37,893 bases of DNA. Source: Kiritimatiellia bacterium (GTDB lineage: Bacteria; Verrucomicrobiota; Kiritimatiellia; RFP12; DVOR01). Where the stretch lies: NCBI GenBank assembly GCA_017558005.1, contig JAFYWN010000019.1:1-37893 (forward strand), read 5' to 3'. This document shows positions 27,987 to 35,388 of the stretch, in pieces. Made by a program: the position numbers and the translations under genes. Under the pieces are notes generated by a model that made no database searches, was not told the origin of the DNA, and saw only the letters and a list, made by a program, of their open reading frames with translations. Each line of letters opens with the position of its first letter. Within the stretch, counting starts at the first letter, position 1.

Positions 27987-27995
27987 TGCTATACT
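27987..27995 (+). promoter_or_regulatory. Extended -10 promoter of the membrane-protein gene
   Basis: TGCTATACT lies 27 nt before the ATG at 28023, just outside repeat A copy 1. GGAG (28012-28015) provides a ribosome-binding site 7 nt before the start. Confidence 0.6.
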
Positions 27996-28022
27996 GAAAG
28001 CGTCGTCTATTGGAGCAATGTT

Positions 28023-28832
28023 ATGTGTAAAACGAAGAAGCGGATTGTCTTTCCCAACACGGCCCTGGGTTTATTTTTTCTTTGGGGATGTTTCGCCGCA
28101 AGCTTTCTTGCGGTTCTTGCCATGAAGCCGATGTTAGGGACTGCGGGGGTTATTTTGACCGCGCTTGCAGAACATGGCTTGGTTAGCGTAACGCTCATTT
28201 ATGGGATTCTTTTGATCGTCTCACTGGTGAAAAAAGAGTGGCGAAAGGCGATTGCGATATTCGGCTTAGGCGTCTTAGGCGCAATCCTGTTGTTTATCGG
28301 AACGGGTTTCGCGATGGCGATTAATTTTGCCATTCGCACAGCGGCATGGGATGCGACAGCGGAGGAACCGCGTTTGGTGGAACTCCCCAATGCGGCGGGC
28401 GCGCCCCTCTTTTCGGTGGAATACAAGAATGTCCACCCCATCCTTGCAGAATATGACAAGACAATTGTCTTCTCCTCTGGAAAACGGATTGGCGTTTGGA
28501 GGGATACGGGTGGTGCGGGAGCCTTTGCCGTTTATCAATTACCCAGTGGCGATTACTACCTTGTGGACGGATTGGATGCTGATTTTATCCGAAATGATTA
28601 CTACATCAATGTGACGCAGGAGACGGTTGAAATCCTGTGCGGTCAAACGTGGTTGCCGCTTCCCGACAATGCACTGCGGGTCACGATGAAGTCAAATGAC
28701 TTTGTTGTGGCGGAGACAGTCGACGGCAATGTAACGGTTGAGTCGGGTAGACCCGTTGGAGATTCTTTAAAGGGGCGCCGTTATTTGGGGTTAATCAACC
28801 CACAGGGCTCCTTTGTTCCCGGCGAAGTTTAA
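28023..28832 (+). CDS. Small membrane protein of unknown function inside a repeat cassette
   Basis: A 269-residue protein I do not recognise. Three hydrophobic helices lie at about residues 12-34, 42-67 and 75-100, followed by a ~165-residue soluble domain rich in beta-type sequence (e.g. VYQLPSGDYYLVDGLDADFIRNDYYINVTQETVEILCG), presumably outside the cytoplasm. It has its own promoter and ribosome-binding site. Direct ~175-bp repeats lie on both sides, and the downstream copy begins at the stop codon itself (TAA 28830-28832). The gene and one repeat copy form a 1033-bp unit, so recombination between the copies would remove it cleanly. Confidence 0.75.
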   Translation: MCKTKKRIVFPNTALGLFFLWGCFAASFLAVLAMKPMLGTAGVILTALAEHGLVSVTLIYGILLIVSLVKKEWRKAIAIFGLGVLGAILLFIGTGFAMAINFAIRTAAWDATAEEPRLVELPNAAGAPLFSVEYKNVHPILAEYDKTIVFSSGKRIGVWRDTGGAGAFAVYQLPSGDYYLVDGLDADFIRNDYYINVTQETVEILCGQTWLPLPDNALRVTMKSNDFVVAETVDGNVTVESGRPVGDSLKGRRYLGLINPQGSFVPGEV

Positions 28833-29003
28833 GTTTTAAACCATTTTGTACTATTTTGGGTATCAAATAAATTATTGCGGGGCAAATACTTATTTTAACA
28901 ATATTGTGCGGTGGAAAATACTGTCCCAAAATAGTACAAATTGTACTATTCTCTCCATTTCAAGTTGCCCAGAAAAAATAGTACAAAGTGCAGAAAAACT
29001 CTA
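28828..29003 (+). repeat. Repeat A, copy 2 (downstream of membrane gene)
   Basis: Direct copy of 27795-27968. TTTGTACTATTT is at 28845-28856 and AAATAGTACAAA at 28976-28987. ACAATATTGT (28898-28907) is conserved. The central palindrome (28930-28950) has arms AATAGTACAA and TTGTACTATT around A; compared with copy 1 both arms have changed together, keeping the symmetry. Confidence 0.85.
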
Positions 29004-29050
29004 ACGATAAATCCTGTTTTCTAACCAGTCGCCACCTCTCCTCGGTGCTT

Positions 29051-29147
29051 TCTCCCTTTTCTCCTTGAGAGCACCAGTAAAAGCATCCGTTAGGATGCGT
29101 AGCGTGCAGGACTCACCCCTGCCGCGGTGGGCAGGGGCTACGATAAG
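29051..29147 (+). repeat. Repeat B, copy 2
   Basis: Direct copy of 27631-27727: TCTCCTT, the GCACCAGTAAAAGC arm, GCATCC/GGATGC hairpin and a CCCCTGCC/GGCAGGGG hairpin followed by CTACGATAAG. An inverted copy of the GC-rich hairpin seen at 27513-27548 follows at 29152-29187. Confidence 0.8.
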
Positions 29148-29484
29148 CTATGCTCTCGCAGGGGAGTGGGGGCGGCGTCGCCCCCACATCATCCCGTCAT
29201 CCCATCATCCCTTTTATCGATTTTATCCTTTTATCGCTTTTATCCCTTCAAAATCCCATACGCAGCTTTGTCACTTTTTCGAAAATTTCAGCGATTTTTC
29301 GCCTGTTGAAAACTTTTTTGAGTTATCAACAAGTTATCAACAATTCACATTTTACGACGCAGTTTTTTGAAAATTTGTCGGCGATTCGGCGGATTTTCGG
29401 CACTTTTGCTCAACTTTGTAAAAACTGCATAACTCCTTGAAAAATAAAGAGATAAGTCAAAAATGGGGTGAAATCAACTCCGCT
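29148..29484. other. Intergenic DNA with DnaA-box-like doublet
   Basis: No gene is seen. After the GC-rich hairpin (29152-29187) comes a pyrimidine-rich low-complexity run (about 29188-29250), then AT-rich DNA with two TTATCAACA motifs 11 bp apart (29323-29331, 29334-29342) and CAGCGATTTTTCGCC-type sequence akin to the units in the adjoining 283-bp repeat. Confidence 0.5.
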
Positions 29485-29767
29485 ACAGCGGCTTCCTTGC
29501 GAATTTTTGGGTCTAGAGTGATAGAAAAGTTATCAACAAGTAGCAGCTTTTTGGGGGAAAGCTAAAGCAATTCTGGGTCAATATCAGCGAAATTGGGTCG
29601 CAATATCAGCGAAATTCCTGAGCAAAGTCAGCGAAATTGGGTGACCAAAGTCGCCGATTTTCAGGCGGAAATTTCGCTTACTTATCGCGAAATTTTCGCT
29701 TACCTGGGTCGGTAGAGTTGACTACTTGGCTCCGTTTTGCTACACTTTTAGTGTGCGTGGAGAGAAG
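29485..29767 (+). repeat. Dispersed 283-bp element, copy 2
   Basis: Matches 1-283. The DnaA-box-like TTATCAACA is at 29530-29538 and the iteron-like units start at 29583, 29605, 29627 and 29650, keeping the 22/22/23-bp spacing of copy 1. It ends about 120 bp before the fumarase gene. The core genes between the two copies show it is a dispersed repeat, not the ends of one mobile element. Confidence 0.88.
29718..29746 (+). promoter_or_regulatory. Sigma70-like promoter inside repeat copy 2
   Basis: TTGACT and TACACT with a 17-bp spacer, as in copy 1. It points at the fumarase-nadB genes, whose first start codon is 139 nt downstream of the -10, so it may add read-in transcription. Confidence 0.6.
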
Positions 29768-29868
29768 GGTTTGTTTGTCCAATGATTAGATTAAACTTGA
29801 TTGCCTTGCTCACATTGCTGCAATATTCCGATTTCCATCATGATTTTTATCACGGTGGGGCGTATTTG

Positions 29869-29877
29869 TGCTATACT
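29869..29877 (+). promoter_or_regulatory. Extended -10 promoter of the fumarase gene, leaderless
   Basis: TGCTATACT ends 8 nt before the ATG at 29886, and no Shine-Dalgarno sequence lies between. Transcription would start at or next to the ATG. No good -35 is seen. Confidence 0.6.
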
Positions 29878-29885
29878 TTATAGAT

Positions 29886-30728
29886 ATGGAAATAGAAGCT
29901 GTACTTTTGGATTTGGTGCGTCGGACGGCATGTGAATTGCCCTCGGATATTCGTGATGCACTTTTGGCGGCTCGTAAGGTGGAACGCACGGCACCTGCGC
30001 AGGTGGCTTTGGACACGATTGAGCAGAATTGTACTTTGGCCTGTGCGCAGTGTACGCCGATGTGTCAGGATACGGGCACGTTGACCTTTTTCTGGAAGGT
30101 GCCCACGGGCACTGCACAACGTCCTTTGGCGGAGGCGGCGAATCGTGCTGTGCGTACGGCTACGCTCAAGGGATGGCTTCGGAAGAACACGATTGATACG
30201 CTCACGGGGGCGTCGGTAGATGATAATGTCGCGCCTGGAATTCCCGTGCATCACTTTGAAGAAGCGGATGTTGAAGCCCCTGAGGTGACGCTCCTTTTGA
30301 AGGGGGGCGGCAGTGAGAACATGAGCTGCCAGTATACGTTGCCAGATAGTCGCCTCAATGCAGGGCGTGACTTGAAGGGTGTGCGTGCTTGCGTTTTGGA
30401 TGCGGTGCATCGGATTCAAGGGCAGGGCTGTGCGCCAGGTATTTTGGGAATTTGCTTGGGTGCGGATCGCGCGGAAGGCTATGCCGTGGCAAAGCACCAA
30501 CTCTTGCGTCGCTTAGACGATGTTTCGCCGGTGCCAGAATTGGCGGCGTTGGAAAAACAATTGTTGAAAGAGGCGAACACCTTGGGTGTTGGGCCGATGG
30601 GCTTGGGCGGTGAGACCACCTTGTTGGGGGTGAAAATCGCGGCAAGGACCCGTTTGCCTGCTTCATATTTTGTGACAATCGCATATTGCTGTTGGGCCTG
30701 TCGTCGTCAGACGGCGGTGTTGAAATGA
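29886..30728 (+). CDS. Class I fumarate hydratase / tartrate dehydratase alpha subunit
   Basis: A 280-residue protein of the TtdA/FumA-alpha family, the 4Fe-4S-binding half of oxygen-labile class I fumarases that interconvert fumarate and malate. Cluster Cys positions are seen in CTPMCQDTG and GICLGADRAEG. KGGGSENMS, GPMGLGGETTLLGVKI and the C-terminal PASYFVTIAYCCWACRR are family hallmarks. The length is normal for an alpha subunit, but the beta subunit needed for a complete enzyme is not next to it; nadB follows by 10 bp. The start codon is taken as ATG 29886 and not the GTG at 29868, because the -10 box overlaps that GTG. Confidence 0.92.
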   Translation: MEIEAVLLDLVRRTACELPSDIRDALLAARKVERTAPAQVALDTIEQNCTLACAQCTPMCQDTGTLTFFWKVPTGTAQRPLAEAANRAVRTATLKGWLRKNTIDTLTGASVDDNVAPGIPVHHFEEADVEAPEVTLLLKGGGSENMSCQYTLPDSRLNAGRDLKGVRACVLDAVHRIQGQGCAPGILGICLGADRAEGYAVAKHQLLRRLDDVSPVPELAALEKQLLKEANTLGVGPMGLGGETTLLGVKIAARTRLPASYFVTIAYCCWACRRQTAVLK

Positions 30729-30738
30729 GGAATGCTTG

Positions 30739-32352
30739 ATGCGGACGATTAACTGTGATTATCTCGTCGTAGGCTCCGGATTGGCGGGGACGATGGCGGC
30801 GATTGGTCTGGCGGCGCATGGTCGCGTGCTGATGGTGACAAAGCGTTCGTTAGATGAGTGCAATACCAACTACGCACAGGGGGGCATCTCCTGTGTGATG
30901 GGCACGGATGACTCCTTTGATTTGCATGTGGCAGATACGCTTGATGCGGGTGCAGGGCTTTGTAATGAAGCTGTGGTGCGGCGAATCGTTGAGGCGGGGC
31001 CACAGTGGATGCGCTCTTTGATTGACATGGGCGTGCCCTTTTCGAAGTCGGATGAGACGGCTTGCCCTGAGGGGTTTGACTTGACGCGCGAGGGCGGTCA
31101 TACGCGTCGCCGTATTCTTCACGCTGGCGATATTACTGGCCGCGAGGTGGAGCGTACGCTTGTGGCAAAGGTGAAGGCGACTAAACGCTTGCATGTTTGC
31201 GAAAATACACTTTTAATTGACCTCGTGACAACGCGCTTTTTGCACGCACCAACGGAAGAGAATCGTGTGGTGGGTGCCTATTTGCTCAGTACGGAAACGG
31301 GTGAAATTTGGGCCGTCCGAACAGGTGCAGTGATTTTAGCCACTGGCGGATGCGGCAAGGTTTATCAGTACACGTGTAATCCCGATATCGCTACGGGTGA
31401 TGGTGTGGCGGTGGCATGGCGCGCAGGTGCTGAAATCAGAAACATGGAGATGGTGCAATTCCACCCCACGTGCCTGTATCATCCCAAGGCAAAGCGTTTT
31501 CTGATTAGTGAGGCCGTGCGTGGTGAAGGCGCTGAATTGGTGACCCGTGATGGGGAGCCCTTCATGCAGAAGTATGACCCGCGTGGCTCTTTGGCACCGC
31601 GTGATATTGTGGCACGCGCGATTGACTCTGAGATGAAGAAGCGTGGCGATGCGTACTGTTGCTTAGACATTCGCCATAAGGGGGAGGCGTACTTGAAGGA
31701 ACGCTTCCCCGGGATTTACGCCAAATGTCTTGAATTCGGTATTGATATGGCGAAGGATTTGATCCCGATTGTGCCGGCGGCACACTACTGTTGCGGTGGG
31801 ATTGCGGCGGATGTTACCGGAAAGACGACGCTTCCAGGGCTCTATGCCATTGGTGAATGCGCTTGTACGGGTCTGCACGGCGCGAATCGTTTGGCAAGTA
31901 ATTCGCTTTTGGAGGCGATGGTGTGCGGTTGCGAATGCGCAAAGGCACTCTGCGAAGCGCCGGTACCGTCGGTGGAGCATATCACGATTCCCGATTGGGT
32001 CTATGGGCACGCTGTGCCGACCGATGAGGCGGTGTTGGTGGCGCATAACTGGCAAGAACTCCGCACGTGCATGTGGGACTATGTGGGCATTGTGCGTACG
32101 AATAAGCGTCTGCATCGTGCGATGCGTCGTGTGCGGAATTTGCGCGAGGAAATCAATAGTTACTACTTTGACTATCTCGTCACGGCAGATATCCTTGAAT
32201 TACGCAATATTGCAGATGTCGCTGAGATGATTATCACCTCCGCGATGGAACGCCACGAGAGCCGTGGGCTGCACTATTCGTTGGACTATCCCGAGCGTTT
32301 GCGAATTGGCAAGGACACGAAGATTGTCAGAGCGCCTGAAAAAGAATGGTGA
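30739..32352 (+). CDS. nadB: L-aspartate oxidase
   Basis: A 537-residue FAD enzyme of the succinate dehydrogenase/fumarate reductase flavoprotein family, which oxidises L-aspartate to iminoaspartate for NAD synthesis. FAD binding: DYLVVGSGLAGTMAAIGLA. QGGISCVMG, GGHTRRRILHAGD, QFHPTCLY, GSLAPRDIVARAI and GANRLASNSLLEAMVCG are in family order. The C-terminal helical domain is complete. Without O2, fumarate can serve as its electron acceptor, which makes the neighbouring fumarase gene notable. No nadA or nadC is close. GAGGA precedes ATG 30739. Confidence 0.94.
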   Translation: MRTINCDYLVVGSGLAGTMAAIGLAAHGRVLMVTKRSLDECNTNYAQGGISCVMGTDDSFDLHVADTLDAGAGLCNEAVVRRIVEAGPQWMRSLIDMGVPFSKSDETACPEGFDLTREGGHTRRRILHAGDITGREVERTLVAKVKATKRLHVCENTLLIDLVTTRFLHAPTEENRVVGAYLLSTETGEIWAVRTGAVILATGGCGKVYQYTCNPDIATGDGVAVAWRAGAEIRNMEMVQFHPTCLYHPKAKRFLISEAVRGEGAELVTRDGEPFMQKYDPRGSLAPRDIVARAIDSEMKKRGDAYCCLDIRHKGEAYLKERFPGIYAKCLEFGIDMAKDLIPIVPAAHYCCGGIAADVTGKTTLPGLYAIGECACTGLHGANRLASNSLLEAMVCGCECAKALCEAPVPSVEHITIPDWVYGHAVPTDEAVLVAHNWQELRTCMWDYVGIVRTNKRLHRAMRRVRNLREEINSYYFDYLVTADILELRNIADVAEMIITSAMERHESRGLHYSLDYPERLRIGKDTKIVRAPEKEW

Positions 32353-32359
32353 GTGAAAC

Positions 32360-33574
32360 GTGATTTTTTGGATTAATAATCCGTTTGATAATCTGCCAGA
32401 GGAGGGGCGTCGTCCACAACGCTATAGTTTGTTGTGTCGGGCTCTCGTCAAGGCGGGTCACCAGGTGATTTTGTGGAGCAGTGACTTTGCGCATGCATTG
32501 AAGCGACCACGTGGCTTACCCGCGGTGTATGATGCACCAGAGGGTTTTCAAGTGCGTTTGATTCCTACACCGCATTACGAAGATAATGTGGGGATTCGCC
32601 GTGCGTGGAGCCATTGGCGTTATGCAAAGAATTGGCGTAGGATGGCGATTGCCGCTGTGAATAGCGGTGAACTTGAGCCGCCGCATTTGGTGCTGACCTC
32701 TTGGCCTCCGATTGAAACGGCGGCGATTGCACGTGATTTTCGTAGAAGGTGGCACTGCAAGGTCGTGGTCGACATCATGGATGCATGGCCAGAGAATTTT
32801 TATCGCCTCTTCCCGGGCCCTGCGTGGTTGCGTGATCTTTTGGCGCGGATGTGCTTGGCGCCTTTGCATAAGGCGGCAAAAAAAGCCTATCGTAAGGCGG
32901 ATGCAGTGACAGGTGTGGGTTTGACATACCTTGATTTGGCCATGCGTTATGGATGTAAGGCGCCGCGTCACTTGTGTTATCACGGGATTATGCGGATGAA
33001 TAACGGTGCGTATCGATACGCATTGGATGAATCGGAAGCCTTGCGCGTAATTTACGTTGGCAACATGGGCCGCAGTTATGACTTGCTGACGGTGGTGCGC
33101 GCAGTGCGTGCATTGGCTGCCGCAGGGGAGCATATCCGCTTAGATCTCGCTGGAACAGGGCCGAAGGAACACCTCTTGCGCCGTGAAGCGCGTGGTTGCG
33201 AAGCGATTCGCTTCTATGGCTATTTGAGTAATGAGGATATGCAACAACTCCTGAGTGACTCGGATGTGGCGGTGGTGCCGATGTTCCCTGATAGTTTTGT
33301 CGCCGTCCCGTATAAACTCGCAGACTATACTGCCGCAGGCCTGCCGATGGTGTGTTGCTTAACCGGTGAAACGCAACGTCTCATTGAACGTTACGGTGCG
33401 GGCACGATGTATCGCGCAGGGGATGAGGCGGATTTGCGGAGAGTTTTATTAGGTTATCTTCATCAGCGTAGTCGGATTACGCAAGAGTCGCTCGCATCCG
33501 CCCGCATCGCGCGCGAAAAATTTATGATGGATTCTATTTATCCAGAGTTTGTCCATTTTCTTGCCGACCTTTAA
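32360..33574 (+). CDS. Glycosyltransferase family 4
   Basis: A 404-residue GT-B glycosyltransferase unrelated in operon to the polysaccharide cluster. The C-terminal half carries YVGNMGRSYDL, LDLAGTGPKEH and, where family 4 enzymes have the E-x7-E motif, DSFVAVPYKLADYTAAGLP. The N-terminal half has KVVVDIMDAWPENFY, as in WbuB-like enzymes. The start codon is GTG 7 bp after the nadB stop, with GGTGAG overlapping that stop, so translation is coupled. Donor and acceptor are unknown. Confidence 0.87.
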   Translation: MIFWINNPFDNLPEEGRRPQRYSLLCRALVKAGHQVILWSSDFAHALKRPRGLPAVYDAPEGFQVRLIPTPHYEDNVGIRRAWSHWRYAKNWRRMAIAAVNSGELEPPHLVLTSWPPIETAAIARDFRRRWHCKVVVDIMDAWPENFYRLFPGPAWLRDLLARMCLAPLHKAAKKAYRKADAVTGVGLTYLDLAMRYGCKAPRHLCYHGIMRMNNGAYRYALDESEALRVIYVGNMGRSYDLLTVVRAVRALAAAGEHIRLDLAGTGPKEHLLRREARGCEAIRFYGYLSNEDMQQLLSDSDVAVVPMFPDSFVAVPYKLADYTAAGLPMVCCLTGETQRLIERYGAGTMYRAGDEADLRRVLLGYLHQRSRITQESLASARIAREKFMMDSIYPEFVHFLADL

Positions 33575-33607
33575 GTGGTGGAAGCTTTTAATTTCTAAGG
33601 TAGTGAT

Positions 33608-35299
33608 ATGAATGTGCAGCAAACGTTTCTCGCAAATCTTCTCCGCCGAACGGGTTTGTTTACCGAGGCTCAATTGGAGATTTTGCTCAAGGCTGATTTA
33701 GCAGAGAGCAATGGCATCACTGGCGCAGTCGTGCGATTGGAGATGGCGAAAGAGGCTGAATTCTTAGAGAAGTTTGCGCCATTATTGGGCTTGCGCTACG
33801 TGGATTTGAGTAAGACGGTGCCAACAAATGAGGCGCTGCAGCTCTTGCCCGCCCGTGCGGTGTATCAGTACAATGCGTTGCCGATCAGCTTGGAGGAGGG
33901 CGTGCTTTCGGTGGCATTGTCTGACCCGATGAATAGTGTGGCGGCAGATGGTATTCGCTTGGTGTGCGGCCATCCGGTGAAGGTTTGCATTGCACCTTCT
34001 GAAGAGATTGATAAGGCGATTAAGCGTCATTATGGTGTCGGTGCAGAAGCCTTGGATGCGATGATTGAAGATGGTCGCTATGATGTCTCTGATGATGGCG
34101 CAAATATCTCAAAGATCGATGTAAATGAGGGTGGCCAAGAGGCCTCCATTGTGCGTTTTGTGAACTCCATTATCGCTGAAGCGGATAAGCAGGGCGCCAC
34201 GGATATTCACGTGGAGCCGATGGAAGATGAACTGCGTATTCGTTATCGTATCGATGGTATGTTGCACAAAGTGGATGTGCCACCGAAGTTGAATAAGTTG
34301 AAGGCCGCAATCATCTCGCGTTTGAAGGTGATGGCAAACCTCGATATCGCAGAAAAGCGTTTGCCGATGGACGGTCGTATTGGTATCCGCCTAAATGGTG
34401 AAGATATTGATATCCGTGTTTCGACGTGCCCGACGGCCTATGGCGAAAGTGTTTCGTTGCGTCTCTTGCAGAAGGCGGGTAACTTTGTTCAATTAAAAGA
34501 TCTCGGCATGAGTGACCGCGACTTTGCATTGACCAATAAGTTAATCACGCGCCCGAACGGAATTATTTTGGTGACGGGGCCGACGGGTTCGGGTAAGTCA
34601 ACCTCGCTCTACGCCTTCTTGCATGAAATCAACAAGGTGAACGTCCGTATCATGACGGCGGAAGACCCAATCGAATATGAAATGAAGGGCATTAACCAAG
34701 TGCTCGTGCATTCGGAAATTGGGTTGACCTTTGCACGTGCATTGCGCGCCTTTTTGCGTCAGGACCCCGATATTATCATGGTGGGTGAAATCCGTGATGG
34801 TGAGACGGCTGAAATCGCAATTAATGCTTCTTTGACCGGTCACTTGGTGTTTTCAACGCTGCACACCAATGATGCCGCGGGCGCCTTTGCGCGTTTGGTC
34901 GATATGGGCGCAGAACCCTTCTTGGTGGCATCCGCCGTGGCAGGCGTTTTGGCGCAACGTCTCGCGCGCCGTCTCTGCCCGAAGTGTCGCAAGGAAATTC
35001 CGTTGAAGGAAGGTTGGTGGGACCAACCCTATGCGCCGCCCCAGGATTTTGTCTATGCGCCCGTGGGGTGCGATGCCTGTGCACACACTGGGTATAAGGG
35101 CCGCGGTGCAATCTTTGAATTGCTCGGCGTTTCGGAAGAGATTGGTTCGCACATTATTGCGCGTCGTTCGTCGGTCGATATCCGTAAGGCCGCAATGGCT
35201 GAGGGAATGACGACGCTTCGCCAGGATGGTTGGCGTAAGGTCTTTAATGGATTTACGTCAATTGAAGAGTTGATGCGTGTGACCGAAGACGCAAAGTAA
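33608..35299 (+). CDS. Type II secretion / type IV pilus assembly ATPase (GspE/PilB family)
   Basis: A 563-residue hexameric traffic ATPase at the inner membrane. An N-terminal MshEN/T2SSE-N domain (about 1-150) is followed by the ATPase core: TDIHVEPMEDELRIRYRIDGML (N2 region), Walker A GPTGSGKSTSLY, the Asp box (MTAEDPIEY), Walker B (DPDIIMVGEIRDGETAEIA) and the His box (LVFSTLHTNDA). The zinc tetra-Cys CPKC...CDACAHTGYKGR is intact. No pilin, GspF or secretin genes lie in the window, so GspE versus PilB cannot be decided. Confidence 0.94.
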   Translation: MNVQQTFLANLLRRTGLFTEAQLEILLKADLAESNGITGAVVRLEMAKEAEFLEKFAPLLGLRYVDLSKTVPTNEALQLLPARAVYQYNALPISLEEGVLSVALSDPMNSVAADGIRLVCGHPVKVCIAPSEEIDKAIKRHYGVGAEALDAMIEDGRYDVSDDGANISKIDVNEGGQEASIVRFVNSIIAEADKQGATDIHVEPMEDELRIRYRIDGMLHKVDVPPKLNKLKAAIISRLKVMANLDIAEKRLPMDGRIGIRLNGEDIDIRVSTCPTAYGESVSLRLLQKAGNFVQLKDLGMSDRDFALTNKLITRPNGIILVTGPTGSGKSTSLYAFLHEINKVNVRIMTAEDPIEYEMKGINQVLVHSEIGLTFARALRAFLRQDPDIIMVGEIRDGETAEIAINASLTGHLVFSTLHTNDAAGAFARLVDMGAEPFLVASAVAGVLAQRLARRLCPKCRKEIPLKEGWWDQPYAPPQDFVYAPVGCDACAHTGYKGRGAIFELLGVSEEIGSHIIARRSSVDIRKAAMAEGMTTLRQDGWRKVFNGFTSIEELMRVTEDAK

Positions 35300-35304
35300 T
35301 TTAA

Positions 35305-35345
35305 GCGCCCCCACGTGCCGCAAGTATGCGCATTTGTTGGGGGCG
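35305..35345 (+). other. GC-rich hairpin between gspE/pilB-like gene and PBP gene
   Basis: CGCCCCCA (35306-35313) pairs with TGGGGGCG (35338-35345) around a 24-nt loop. There is no T-run, so it is not a standard terminator. It could attenuate transcription or stabilise the upstream mRNA. Confidence 0.4.
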
Positions 35346-35388
35346 AAGTGTTTGTATCGCAGTCGCAGTTTGACTGACGCATAGCACC

